A stretch of DNA of 64,000 nt from NCBI GenBank assembly GCA_963675625.1, contig OY776497.1, positions 1,736,001 through 1,800,000 on the forward strand, in the 5' to 3' direction. Source of the stretch: F22 sp963675625. GTDB taxonomy: Bacteria; Bacteroidota; Bacteroidia; Bacteroidales; Bacteroidaceae. Both the position numbers and the translations under genes were made by a program. Shown piece by piece: positions 27,261 to 35,780 of the stretch. Under the pieces are notes generated by a model. The model saw only the letters and a program-made list of their open reading frames with translations. It was not told the origin of the DNA and did not search any database. Each line of letters opens with the position of its first letter. Within the stretch, counting starts at the first letter, position 1.

Positions 27261-28508
27261 ATGATTCAGGAATTATTAGATAACGCGCAGGCAGCAGTAG
27301 TTGATTTACAAGCCTTGTCAGAAGAAAAAATTAATGACATTTTGTTAGCTGTGGCTAATGAAGCTGAATTGGAAATACCTTCTTTGTTGGAGGCAAATTC
27401 TAGAGATTTAGCATGCATGGATGCTGGTGATCCTAGGTATGATAGATTAAAGTTAACGAAACAACGTATTCTTAATATAACATCTGATATTAGACACGTT
27501 GTAAATTTAAAATCTCCAATAGGAACTGTTATTGATAAAACTCAATCTGTTGCTGGATTTCAAATACAAAAACGTCGAGTTCCTTTTGGGGTAATAGGAA
27601 TTATTTATGAGGCAAGACCTAATGTTGGTTTTGATGTCTTTACTTTATGCATGAAAACGCAAAATGTGTGCGTGCTTAAAGGTGGAAGTGATGCGAAAGA
27701 GTCTAATATAGCTATTGTGACTCTTATTCGTAATGTGCTAATAAAGCATGATATAAATCCTGAGATTGTTAATTTGTTGCCATCTGATAGAGAGTCAACG
27801 AAAGCTATGCTTGAGGCAGTAGGTAAGGTTGATTTAATTATTCCAAGAGGTAGCCGTGGACTCATTCAATATGTGCGTGATAAAGCCAAGGTACCTGTGA
27901 TTGAAACAGGAGCTGGTATTTGTCATACATATGTTGATGAGTCTGTTGATCTAGATATGGCAAAGCGTATTATAACTAATGCAAAAACAAGACGTGTGAG
28001 TGTCTGTAATGCTCTTGATTGCATGATTATTCATCAAAATCAAGTTAAGAATTTGCCAATTATTTGTCAGGAGTTAGCAATGAAAAAAGTGCTCATATAT
28101 GCTGATGCTACTAGTTATAGAGTTTTGAAGGATTTTTATCCACAAGAGTATCTTAAAGAAGCTCAAGATGAGCATTTTGGAACTGAATTTTTATCTTTGC
28201 GCATGGCTATTCGTACTGTTGCTTCCTTGGAAGAGGCTATACGTTATATACGAATTCATAGCAGTAAGCATAGTGAGTGTATTGTAACTGATAACAAAAT
28301 AGCTGCTAGAGAGTTTTTGAATCAGGTAGATGCAGCATGTGTATATCATAATGTATCGACTGCGTTTACGGATGGAGCCCAGTTTGGTCTTGGAGCCGAG
28401 ATTGGAATCAGTACACAAAAATTACACGCTCGTGGCCCTATGGGGTTACAAGAACTTTGTTCTTATAAGTGGATTATTGAAGGTGATGGACAAATAAGAT
28501 CTGTTTAA
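27261..28508 (+). CDS. proA: Glutamate-5-semialdehyde dehydrogenase
   Basis: Second step of proline synthesis: reduces gamma-glutamyl phosphate to glutamate semialdehyde with NADPH. The 415-residue protein starts MIQELLDNAQAAVVDLQ. It contains RRVPFGVIGIIYEARPNVGFD, KGGSDAKESN, and VIETGAGICHTYVDE, with the catalytic cysteine in RRVSVCNALDCM. The C-terminal GLGAEIGISTQKLHARGPMGLQEL is conserved. An upstream in-frame ATG at 27159 would lie inside proB and adds an unconserved 34 residues; the 27261 start leaves a 25-nt gap after proB. Same operon. Confidence 0.95.
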   Translation: MIQELLDNAQAAVVDLQALSEEKINDILLAVANEAELEIPSLLEANSRDLACMDAGDPRYDRLKLTKQRILNITSDIRHVVNLKSPIGTVIDKTQSVAGFQIQKRRVPFGVIGIIYEARPNVGFDVFTLCMKTQNVCVLKGGSDAKESNIAIVTLIRNVLIKHDINPEIVNLLPSDRESTKAMLEAVGKVDLIIPRGSRGLIQYVRDKAKVPVIETGAGICHTYVDESVDLDMAKRIITNAKTRRVSVCNALDCMIIHQNQVKNLPIICQELAMKKVLIYADATSYRVLKDFYPQEYLKEAQDEHFGTEFLSLRMAIRTVASLEEAIRYIRIHSSKHSECIVTDNKIAAREFLNQVDAACVYHNVSTAFTDGAQFGLGAEIGISTQKLHARGPMGLQELCSYKWIIEGDGQIRSV

Positions 28509-28526
28509 TATAAAATAGAAATAGAG

Positions 28527-29480
28527 ATGAAGCAATTTACTTGTGTGGGTGATATAGGCCCTTTAAAAGAGGCAGTGCAAGAAGCATTGATGATTAAGGA
28601 AGATAGATTCCAATTTCAAGAATTGGGTAAAAATAAAACATTATTAATGCTTTTCTTTAATTCCAGTCTTCGTACAAGATTGAGTACGCAGAAGGCTGCA
28701 ATGAATTTGGGCATGAATGTGATTGTTTTGGATGTTAATAATGGCGCTTGGAAATTAGAGACAGAACGTGGTGTCATTATGGATGGAGATAAACCAGAAC
28801 ATCTTTTAGAAGCAATTCCTGTAATGGCTAGCTATTGTGATATTATAGGTGTGCGCAGCTTTGCTCGTTTCGAAGATCGTGAGTATGATTATCAAGAAGT
28901 GATATTGAATCAGTTTATACAGTATGCTGGGGTGCCTGTGTTTTCAATGGAAGCGTCTACTAGACATCCTTTGCAAAGTTTTGCAGATTTGATAACTATA
29001 GAAGAGTATAAAAAAAATGAACGTCCCAAAGTGGTCTTGACATGGGCGCCGCATCCAAAAGCTTTGCCTCAAGCTGTCCCAAATTCTTTTGCAGAGTGGA
29101 TGATTGCAGCTGATTATGAATTTGTTATTACGCATCCAAAGGGATATGAATTAGATGCTAGTTTTACAGAAGGTGCTCTTGTTGAGTATGATCAATCAAA
29201 GGCGTTTGAAGGCGCTGACTTTATATATGCAAAAAATTGGGCTGTTGCATCACCAGAACATTATGGAGAAGTTCTCTGTGAAGATAGAAGTTGGACAGTT
29301 GGTGAACGACAAATGGGATTAACAAATAATGCTTATTTTATGCATTGTCTACCAGTCCGTCGTAACATGATTGTGACTGATGAGGTTATCGAAAGTAAAC
29401 AGTCATTAGTTATACCGCAAGCAGCAAATCGAGAAATTTCTGCTACAGTTGTGTTAAAACGTTTATTGGAAGCTTTGTAG
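28527..29480 (+). CDS. argF': N-succinylornithine carbamoyltransferase
   Basis: Arginine pathway transcarbamylase acting on an N-acylated ornithine. The 317 residues have the carbamoyl-phosphate loop FFNSSLRTRLSTQK, the HPLQSFAD motif, and the C-terminal FMHCLPVRRNM. It belongs to the acylornithine-transcarbamylase branch rather than classic OTCase. Residue 90 is proline (KPEHLLEA at residues 89-96), the residue that in the Bacteroides fragilis enzyme gives N-succinylornithine specificity. The acetylornithine enzymes of Xanthomonas have Glu there. Linked to proB and proA by an 18-nt gap. The succinyl specificity is inferred from that one residue and overall similarity. Confidence 0.9.
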   Translation: MKQFTCVGDIGPLKEAVQEALMIKEDRFQFQELGKNKTLLMLFFNSSLRTRLSTQKAAMNLGMNVIVLDVNNGAWKLETERGVIMDGDKPEHLLEAIPVMASYCDIIGVRSFARFEDREYDYQEVILNQFIQYAGVPVFSMEASTRHPLQSFADLITIEEYKKNERPKVVLTWAPHPKALPQAVPNSFAEWMIAADYEFVITHPKGYELDASFTEGALVEYDQSKAFEGADFIYAKNWAVASPEHYGEVLCEDRSWTVGERQMGLTNNAYFMHCLPVRRNMIVTDEVIESKQSLVIPQAANREISATVVLKRLLEAL

Positions 29481-29503
29481 GTCTTTTTTCTGCAATTTTA
29501 CAC

Positions 29504-30115
29504 ATGAAGCGCATTTTAAAGAAATTATCCGTTGTTTCTTATTTAAGAAGAAAACGAACGAGAGCTGGATTTGGAGTACATTCACCCAATAGATATTATT
29601 ATATTCGTCAAGTGCTTTATCAAAAAGGTATGTTTTATGCTTATAAAACTTTACCAGAGTCAAATGTTATGAGAACAGATTTGTTGAAATTGCTTTTTCG
29701 GGTGGCTAATGACTGTCAAGCAAATCGTGCTCTGATTGTGTCGGCATTTGATGAGCGTGCGAAATTAGTTGCACAATATTTAGAGGCGGGTAAACACAAT
29801 ATTGTCTGCCAGATTGTTACAAATGTAGAGCAGGTTGATGATACATTTTGGTCTAGTGATACAACAGGACTAGTCTTTATTGATGAAGATTTATTACCTG
29901 TTGCTTCGTGGACTCAACAATTGACTTGTTGGATGGTTGTAGCTCCTGAAAATTGCACTTGTGTGTGTGCTGGAATTCATCTTTCTGACAAACATGAACT
30001 TGCATGGAAATCTCTACTTTCAGGACTAAAAAAGGGATTTAGCATTTATGATATGGCTGTAGAAGGTGTTATAAAAAGAGAACCAAAATTGCCTCTTAGG
30101 TTTTTGGAAATATAA
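29504..30115 (+). CDS. Uncharacterised protein, possible methyltransferase-like family
   Basis: 203 residues, basic N-terminus (MKRILKKLSVVSYLRRKRTR), no signal peptide or membrane span. The AGFGVHSPNRYYYIRQVL segment resembles a box found at the start of a Bacteroidetes protein family annotated as SAM-dependent methyltransferase-like. Here the rest is short, and I find no convincing SAM-binding glycine loop, so activity should not be assumed. It lies 23 nt downstream of argF' and 13 nt upstream of the adenosyltransferase, so it is co-transcribed with them. Function unknown. Confidence 0.7.
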   Translation: MKRILKKLSVVSYLRRKRTRAGFGVHSPNRYYYIRQVLYQKGMFYAYKTLPESNVMRTDLLKLLFRVANDCQANRALIVSAFDERAKLVAQYLEAGKHNIVCQIVTNVEQVDDTFWSSDTTGLVFIDEDLLPVASWTQQLTCWMVVAPENCTCVCAGIHLSDKHELAWKSLLSGLKKGFSIYDMAVEGVIKREPKLPLRFLEI

Positions 30116-30128
30116 ATTTTGAACTACA

Positions 30129-30689
30129 ATGACACATAAGAAAAGTTTAGTTTATACTCGTGGAGGAGATAGAGGTATGACTTCTTTGGTGGGAGGACAA
30201 CGTGTGCGCAAACACAGTGCTAGAATTGAAGCCTATGGTACTGTTGATGAGTTGAACGCCATATTAGGAGTAGTTATAAGTTTCCTAGATGATGATGATA
30301 AAGAATTTTTGTTACATGTGCAACAGATACTCTTTAGTATTGGAGGAAATTTAGCGACAGATGCTAACCAGTCTGATTTTAATGCCGCAGTTATTATTAC
30401 ACAAAAGGACGTTGATATGCTTGAACGTCAAATTGATGTTATAGATGAGCAACTGCCAACATTGAAGTCGTTTGTTTTACCTAGTGGAAGCAGAGGGGCT
30501 TCTTTTTGTCATCAAGCTCGTACAGTTTGTCGTAGAGCGGAACGCAGAATTTTGGCGTTGGCAGAAGAGATTGAAGTAGATAGCTTAGTTTTGGTCTATA
30601 TTAATAGATTATCTGACTATCTATTTGTACAGGCAAGAAAGATGAACCAAAATGCTGATAGCCATGAAGTTTTTTGGAATAATATTTGA
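30129..30689 (+). CDS. Cob(I)yrinic acid a,c-diamide adenosyltransferase, PduO type
   Basis: Transfers the adenosyl group of ATP to cob(I)alamin to make adenosylcobalamin. The 186-residue protein starts MTHKKSLVYTRGGDRGMTSLVGGQRVRK (ATP-binding region), then HSARIEAYGTVDELNAILG, and ends RRAERRILALAEEIEVDSLVLVYINRLSDYLFVQARKMN. These are the conserved boxes of PduO/MMAB trimers. The coenzyme is required by the methylmalonyl-CoA mutase encoded at 60.1-64 kb. Last gene of the proB operon; its stop overlaps the -33 of the next promoter. Confidence 0.93.
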   Translation: MTHKKSLVYTRGGDRGMTSLVGGQRVRKHSARIEAYGTVDELNAILGVVISFLDDDDKEFLLHVQQILFSIGGNLATDANQSDFNAAVIITQKDVDMLERQIDVIDEQLPTLKSFVLPSGSRGASFCHQARTVCRRAERRILALAEEIEVDSLVLVYINRLSDYLFVQARKMNQNADSHEVFWNNI

Positions 30690-30715
30690 AAATGACGCAA
30701 AAAGTGCTATTTTTG
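30685..30715 (+). promoter_or_regulatory. Consensus promoter of the DUF2795 gene
   Basis: TTTG at 30685-30688, a 19-nt spacer and TATTTTTG at 30708-30715 match the consensus exactly. The -33 box overlaps the stop codon of the upstream gene. Leader about 43 nt. Confidence 0.75.
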
Positions 30716-30763
30716 TGCCGAAAAGGATATGTTAATAAATAATTACTTTTTAATATTAGTTGT

Positions 30764-30985
30764 ATGTATTGGACACTTGAACTTGCATCTAAATTAGAAG
30801 ATGCTCCTTGGCCAGCTACCAAGGATGAATTGATTGATTATGCTATTCGTTCTGGAGCTCCTTTGGAGGTGATTGAAAATCTACAAGAGATTGAAGATGA
30901 AGGCGAAATGTATGAAACAATTGAAGATTTATGGCCTGATTACCCAAGTAAGGATGATTTCTTTTTTAACGAAGAAGAGTATTAG
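30764..30985 (+). CDS. Small conserved DUF2795-type protein
   Basis: 73-residue acidic protein (MYWTLELASKLEDAPWPATKDELIDYAIRSG), with two helical segments and a strongly acidic C-terminus. It matches a small conserved Bacteroidetes protein; the name DUF2795 is from memory. It has a consensus promoter and a strong terminator, so it is a monocistronic, probably well-expressed gene. Function unknown. Confidence 0.8.
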   Translation: MYWTLELASKLEDAPWPATKDELIDYAIRSGAPLEVIENLQEIEDEGEMYETIEDLWPDYPSKDDFFFNEEEY

Positions 30986-31043
30986 TTACTTTTGGTAATC
31001 GATAAACGAAGAATTTAGTATTGGTCCTTCGTGAAAACTAATG

Positions 31044-31081
31044 GACACTATGTAGCTTGGCTGTGTAGTGTCTGTTTTTTT
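31044..31081 (+). terminator. Terminator of the DUF2795 gene
   Basis: A 13-bp stem (GACACTATGTAGC with GCTGTGTAGTGTC, three G-U pairs), 3-nt loop, and then TGTTTTTTT. Confidence 0.7.
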
Positions 31082-31109
31082 GTTAATCTTTTTTTTTTAA
31101 TGCTTGCTA

Positions 31110-31141
31110 TTTGTTCTTTTACTGTATTCTAGTTATTTTTG
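31110..31141 (+). promoter_or_regulatory. purE promoter
   Basis: TTTG at 31110-31113, a 20-nt spacer and TATTTTTG at 31134-31141. The ATG at 31178 follows a leader of about 30 nt. Confidence 0.65.
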
Positions 31142-31177
31142 TGACAATACTTAGTACTCAAACAAAAACAAATAACT

Positions 31178-31684
31178 ATGAAACCAATTGTGAGCATTAT
31201 TATGGGTAGTACTTCTGATTTGCCAGTGATGGAAAAAGCTGCTATTTTTTTAGATGATATGCAGATCCCTTTTGAAATACATGCGTTATCAGCACATCGT
31301 ACACCTACTGAAGTTGAGAAATTTGCTAAAAAAGCTTCTGAGCGAGGTATAAAAGTAATCATTGCAGCTGCTGGTATGGCAGCACATTTACCAGGGGTAA
31401 TTGCTGCTTCAACATCTTTACCAGTGATTGGTGTACCCATTGCAGCATCGTTACAAGGTATGGATGCTTTGTTGGCTATCGTACAAATGCCTCCTGGGAT
31501 TCCAGTCGCAACTGTTGGAATTAATGGTGCCCAAAATGCTGCAATTTTGGCAACTCAGATGCTTAGCCTAAGCGACGAAATCATTCGTAAGCGTTTTGAG
31601 CTATTTAAGTCTAAATTAAATGAGAAGATAGTAAAAGCTAATGCAGAGCTTGCTCATGTAGAATTTAAATACAAAACAAATTAG
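31178..31684 (+). CDS. purE: N5-carboxyaminoimidazole ribonucleotide mutase
   Basis: Converts N5-CAIR to CAIR in purine synthesis. The 168-residue protein has the class I PurE features: SIIMGSTSDLPVMEKA, the catalytic SAHRTP box, and AAAGMAAHLPGVIAA with LPVIGVP. The C-terminus NAAILATQML is also conserved. It is followed by a weak hairpin and then by ispG on the same strand. Confidence 0.96.
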   Translation: MKPIVSIIMGSTSDLPVMEKAAIFLDDMQIPFEIHALSAHRTPTEVEKFAKKASERGIKVIIAAAGMAAHLPGVIAASTSLPVIGVPIAASLQGMDALLAIVQMPPGIPVATVGINGAQNAAILATQMLSLSDEIIRKRFELFKSKLNEKIVKANAELAHVEFKYKTN

Positions 31685-31691
31685 AATATAC

Positions 31692-31721
31692 AATGGGGAT
31701 TAGCTAATGCTGGTCCCCATT
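31692..31721 (+). terminator. Possible hairpin between purE and ispG
   Basis: AATGGGGA and TCCCCATT form an 8-bp stem, with an inner AGC/GCT pair and TAAT loop. The downstream T-run is interrupted, so it could be a partial terminator, an attenuator or a processing signal. Confidence 0.4.
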
Positions 31722-31782
31722 TCCTTAATACAAGGAGCAATATTTATTGTGTCCTTTAATATATAATTCAAGATTAATTAGA

Positions 31783-33618
31783 ATGGAATTTCTTTTCAAT
31801 TATACACGTCGTGTTAGTATCCCAGTGCAAGTAGGTGCTGTGAGTTTAGGAGGGGATAACCCTATACGTTTGCAGTCTATGACAAATACTGATACGATGG
31901 ATACGCAAGCTTGTATTGAACAAACGAGACGTATTGTTGAGGCAGGAGGTGAAATTGTACGTTTAACTACGCAGGGATTGCGTGAAGCGAATAACCTTAA
32001 AGAAATTAATATTGGTTTACGTCGAGAAGGAGATAATACACCTTTAGTTGCTGATGTGCATTTTAATGCCAATGTTGCTGATGTAGCTGCTTTGTATGCT
32101 GAAAAAGTGCGTATTAATCCAGGAAATTATGTAGACCCTGCACGTAAGTTTAAACAGGTTGATTATACCGATGAGGAGTATGTTGAGGAATTAAAAAAAA
32201 TAGAAGAGCGCCTAAGTGTTTTTTTGGATATATGTAAGGTTAATCATACAGCTATACGAATTGGTGTAAATCATGGTTCTCTTTCTGATCGTATTATGTC
32301 GCGTTATGGTAATACTCCAGCAGGTATTGTTGAGAGCTGTATGGAATTTTTGCGTATTTGTGTAAAACATGACTTTTATCAAGTGGTTATTTCTGTAAAA
32401 TCTTCCAATACTGTAGTAATGGTGCAGAGTGTGAGACAATTAGTAGCAGAGATGGAAAGAGAGAATATGGCTTTCCCATTACATCTTGGTGTCACTGAGG
32501 CTGGAGAAGGTGAAGATGGACGTATTAAAAGTGCTGTTGGTATAGGTGCTTTACTGTCTGATGGAATAGGAGATACTATTCGTGTATCTTTATCTGAAGC
32601 ACCTGAAGTAGAGATACCAGTTGCAAAACAACTGGTAGAATATATAGCGGAGAGAAAAGGACATCCTTATATTCCTGCCACGATGTCTCATAATTTTAAT
32701 TATGTGTCCCCTTCTAGACGTAAGACACACGTTGTTGGTAATATAGGAGGCGATAATCAGCCAGTAGTATTTTCTGTACGTGTAGATGGTAATACTGAGG
32801 TGACAAAGCAGTTTACTCCAGATTATTTATATGTAGGAAAGAATTTACCTAAAGCATTAGTTCCTGGGCAACAATATGTAGTGGATGCTGATGTGTGGAT
32901 AGAGCAAGGAGGTGTATGGCCAGCTTTCAATCATGAACAGTTATATTTGATAAGTGGGTGTACCGCTGCTTTAAAATTTTTATTTGTTCCATATATGGCT
33001 TGTGGTGATGAAGTGATGACATGCTTGAAATATCATCCTGAAATTGTTGTTATATCTCAAAGCAATAATAAAAATAGAGTAGGCGAGCATCGGGCGTTGG
33101 TACATCAGTTAATGTGTACGGGTTTGACACACCCAGTGGTGTTTTTTCAACATTATGAGGAAGAAGATAAGGGTAAGTTAATGATAAAAGCTGCTGCAGA
33201 TACTGGTGCTTTGATGATTGATGGTATGTTAGATGGATTGTCTGTCTTTAATAATGGGACAATTATACATAAAGAAGTTGACGCTGTAAGTTTTGGTGTT
33301 TTACAAGCTGGTCGTTTACGTGTAAGTAAAGTAGAGTATATTTCTTGCCCTGGTTGTGGACGAACACTTTATAACTTAGAAGAAACTATAGCTAAGATAA
33401 AAGCTGCAACAAAACATTTGACTGGTTTAAAAATAGGTATCATGGGGTGCATTGTAAATGGTCCAGGTGAAATGGCTGATGCTGATTATGGCTATGTTGG
33501 AGCTGGCCGTGGAAAAATTAGTTTGTACAAAGGGCATCATTGTGTTAAAAAGAATATTCCTGAAGAACTTGCTGTTGATGAATTGTTGACCTATATCAAT
33601 GAAGACCTTAAAAGATAA
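31783..33618 (+). CDS. ispG: 4-hydroxy-3-methylbut-2-enyl diphosphate synthase, long form
   Basis: Iron-sulfur enzyme of the MEP isoprenoid pathway: reduces MEcPP to HMBPP. The 611-residue form is longer than E. coli IspG because of a central insert, as in Bacteroidetes, chlamydiae and plants. Motifs include QSMTNTDTMDTQACIEQ, VADVHFNANVADVAA, and the 4Fe-4S ligands ISCPGCGRT and MGCIVNGPGEMADADYGYVG. An in-frame TTG at 31747 would add 12 residues, but the ATG at 31783 is preferred. Convergent with gcvH across a shared terminator. Confidence 0.94.
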   Translation: MEFLFNYTRRVSIPVQVGAVSLGGDNPIRLQSMTNTDTMDTQACIEQTRRIVEAGGEIVRLTTQGLREANNLKEINIGLRREGDNTPLVADVHFNANVADVAALYAEKVRINPGNYVDPARKFKQVDYTDEEYVEELKKIEERLSVFLDICKVNHTAIRIGVNHGSLSDRIMSRYGNTPAGIVESCMEFLRICVKHDFYQVVISVKSSNTVVMVQSVRQLVAEMERENMAFPLHLGVTEAGEGEDGRIKSAVGIGALLSDGIGDTIRVSLSEAPEVEIPVAKQLVEYIAERKGHPYIPATMSHNFNYVSPSRRKTHVVGNIGGDNQPVVFSVRVDGNTEVTKQFTPDYLYVGKNLPKALVPGQQYVVDADVWIEQGGVWPAFNHEQLYLISGCTAALKFLFVPYMACGDEVMTCLKYHPEIVVISQSNNKNRVGEHRALVHQLMCTGLTHPVVFFQHYEEEDKGKLMIKAAADTGALMIDGMLDGLSVFNNGTIIHKEVDAVSFGVLQAGRLRVSKVEYISCPGCGRTLYNLEETIAKIKAATKHLTGLKIGIMGCIVNGPGEMADADYGYVGAGRGKISLYKGHHCVKKNIPEELAVDELLTYINEDLKR

Positions 33619-33640
33619 AGCGAGCTAGTAAGCACTGAAA

Positions 33641-33676
33641 AAGATCGCCTACCGAATCATTTCGATAGGCGATCTT
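33641..33676. terminator. Bidirectional terminator between ispG and gcvH
   Basis: AAGATCGCCTA and TAGGCGATCTT form an 11-bp outer stem, with an inner CGAA/TTCG. Both genes converge on it. Confidence 0.7.
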
Positions 33677-33701
33677 GCTTTTAATATGGTTAGTAAAAGG
33701 C

Positions 33702-34088
33702 TTAATGTTCATTTATTAATGTACGGTATGTTGATGCATCAAGGAGGTCATCTAACTGACTAATGTCTTTGGGGTGTATTTTTATTAACCATCCATCTTC
33801 ATAGGGGCTATCATTAACAATCTCTGGTTCATTTTCAACTCTCTCATTAATTTCAAGTATTTCCCCGGAAATAGGCATGAATAAATCAGATACTGTTTTA
33901 ACGACTTCAATAGTCCCAAATACTTCTTCAGCATTTAAAGTTTCACCTTCTGTTGTAATATCAACAAAGACAATATCTCCAAGTTGACTCTGAGCATAAT
34001 CAGTAATGCCTACATAGGCTGTACCGACTTCGTCAAGCCGTATCCACTCGTGATCTTTTGTGTACTTTAGTTTTTCTGGAAATTTCAT
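33702..34088 (-). CDS. gcvH: Glycine cleavage system H protein
   Basis: Lipoylated carrier that shuttles the aminomethyl group between glycine cleavage enzymes P, T and L. The 128 residues show the lipoyl-domain pattern, with the lipoylation lysine K64 in GTIEVVKTVSDLFMPISGEILEIN. The N-terminus MKFPEKLKYTKDHEWI is conserved. The other Gcv genes are not in the window. It sits 48 nt downstream of rpoN on the same strand. Confidence 0.95.
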   Translation of the reverse strand: MKFPEKLKYTKDHEWIRLDEVGTAYVGITDYAQSQLGDIVFVDITTEGETLNAEEVFGTIEVVKTVSDLFMPISGEILEINERVENEPEIVNDSPYEDGWLIKIHPKDISQLDDLLDASTYRTLINEH

Positions 34089-34136
34089 TTTTTTTAGTTT
34101 AAGGTAAATAATTATTGAGGTTAATTCTCGGTTAAT

Positions 34137-35636
34137 TTATTTTTCTTTTCTGAGTCTGGCCACAGGAATTTCTAATTGATCTCGATATTTAGCTATGGTA
34201 CGACGCGCAATTGGAAATCCTTGATCTTTCATTAATTGTGCTAATCGTTCATCAGCTAATGGTTTTGTTTTGTCCTCGTTATCAATTAAATCTTGTAGCG
34301 CTTGTTTAATTCGACGTACTGATAATTCTTCACCATCATCTAGTTGATATCCATTGTTAAAGAAAAACTTAAGAGGAAAGATGCCGAAGTTTGTCTGTAC
34401 ATATTTGCTGTTACTTACTCGAGATATTGTAGATATGTCTAATCCCGTGATCTTAGCAACATCTTCTAATTTCATAGGTTGTAATACTCCTTCATCACCA
34501 TCAGTAAAAAAGGGACGTTGTAAATCAATAATAGCTTGCATAGTCCCCGTTAATGTTTGATGACGTTGTTTTACTGCATCTATAAAGCCTTGGGCGGATT
34601 GCAACTTTTGCTTTACAAATATAATAGCTTCTTGCGATTTTTTGTTTTGATTGGCTTTGTTTTTTGTGTGCTCTTCTATTATTGTACGAAATTCTTTGCT
34701 AATTTTAAGTGGGGGAATACCTCGTCCATTTAAAGACATTGTGATTTGCCCGTTTTCATCAGTATCTACAATGAAGTCTGGAACTATGGTTTGCATTGTC
34801 TTGCCTAAAACTTCACCAAGTGAAGCGCCAGGTTTGGGTGTTAGTGAAGTAATTTCATGAAGTACTTTTTTCATGTCTTCATCACTAATGCCTAGTTTAG
34901 ATTGTATTTGAGCCCATTTTTTTAGTGTAAATAACTTGAAATGGTGTGTGATGATTTCAATAGCTTGCTCTACTTTGACACTAGGGGTGAGTCGTTGTAG
35001 TTGTAATAGCAAGCATTCTTGTAAGTTACGTGCTGCTATCCCTGGGGGGTCCATTGATTGTACGCAACTTAATACATGTTTTATAGTTGATATATTGTGC
35101 TCAATACCAATATATATGGCTAACTCGTCTTGGATAGATGTAAGAGATTTGCGTAAAATACCATCATTGTCCAAAGAACCTATAATATATTTTGCGAGTT
35201 GTGATTCGTCTTCTGTTAGATCTTGTTCTTGAACCTGTTCGTTTAGGTATTCTAAAAATGAGGTCCCTTCTGAATAAGGAATGTCTTGACGTTCTTCATC
35301 ATGTTGCCTACCTAATTCATTTAATCTATAATCTGGAATATCATCTTCGGTTAAATAATCGGCTAAAACATCATCAGTGCCTAATATATCTTCAGTAGAT
35401 GGTTCAATTAACTCATTTTCGGTATCTTCTTCATTTTTTTCTTGAGATTTATCATTAGACTTCTCTTCCTCATCATTGTCACGTGCTTCTTCAAGAGCTG
35501 GATTGTCCAAAAGCTCGTCACGAACTCGTTGCTCCATTTCTACAATGGGCAATTCTATCAGTTTGACTGTCAGGATTTGTTGAGGAGCCAGGGTCTGAGT
35601 TTGAGCTGTTGTTTGGGTTTGAGTCTGTCTATTCAT
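34137..35636 (-). CDS. rpoN: RNA polymerase sigma-54 factor
   Basis: Alternative sigma factor for -24/-12 promoters, needing an activating ATPase. The 499 residues include a Gln-rich activator-contact N-terminus (NRQTQTQTTAQTQTLAPQQ, then LTVKLIELPIVEMEQRV), an acidic region II, the core-binding region, a helix-turn-helix segment (VAKITGLDISTISRVSNSKYV), and the RpoN box near the end (ARRTIAKYR). No enhancer-binding activator gene occurs here. The promoter is consensus and appears to be leaderless. Confidence 0.96.
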   Translation of the reverse strand: MNRQTQTQTTAQTQTLAPQQILTVKLIELPIVEMEQRVRDELLDNPALEEARDNDEEEKSNDKSQEKNEEDTENELIEPSTEDILGTDDVLADYLTEDDIPDYRLNELGRQHDEERQDIPYSEGTSFLEYLNEQVQEQDLTEDESQLAKYIIGSLDNDGILRKSLTSIQDELAIYIGIEHNISTIKHVLSCVQSMDPPGIAARNLQECLLLQLQRLTPSVKVEQAIEIITHHFKLFTLKKWAQIQSKLGISDEDMKKVLHEITSLTPKPGASLGEVLGKTMQTIVPDFIVDTDENGQITMSLNGRGIPPLKISKEFRTIIEEHTKNKANQNKKSQEAIIFVKQKLQSAQGFIDAVKQRHQTLTGTMQAIIDLQRPFFTDGDEGVLQPMKLEDVAKITGLDISTISRVSNSKYVQTNFGIFPLKFFFNNGYQLDDGEELSVRRIKQALQDLIDNEDKTKPLADERLAQLMKDQGFPIARRTIAKYRDQLEIPVARLRKEK

Positions 35637-35640
35637 ACTG

Positions 35641-35671
35641 CAAAATTAATGATTCGTTACTAGCTTACAAA
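35641..35671 (-). promoter_or_regulatory. Consensus, apparently leaderless promoter of rpoN
   Basis: On the minus strand TTTG (35671-35668), a 19-nt spacer, TAATTTTG (35648-35641), then only four bases before the ATG at 35636. The expected start of transcription falls at or next to the A of the ATG. Confidence 0.7.
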
Positions 35672-35780
35672 TATTTTGCCAAAATTAATAATGTAGTATA
35701 TTTAGGTAGATCTGTGCTATTACTTATGTCTGTTCTAAATAAAACCAATCTATCTTATTAAAAATAGATGGATGTGTTTC

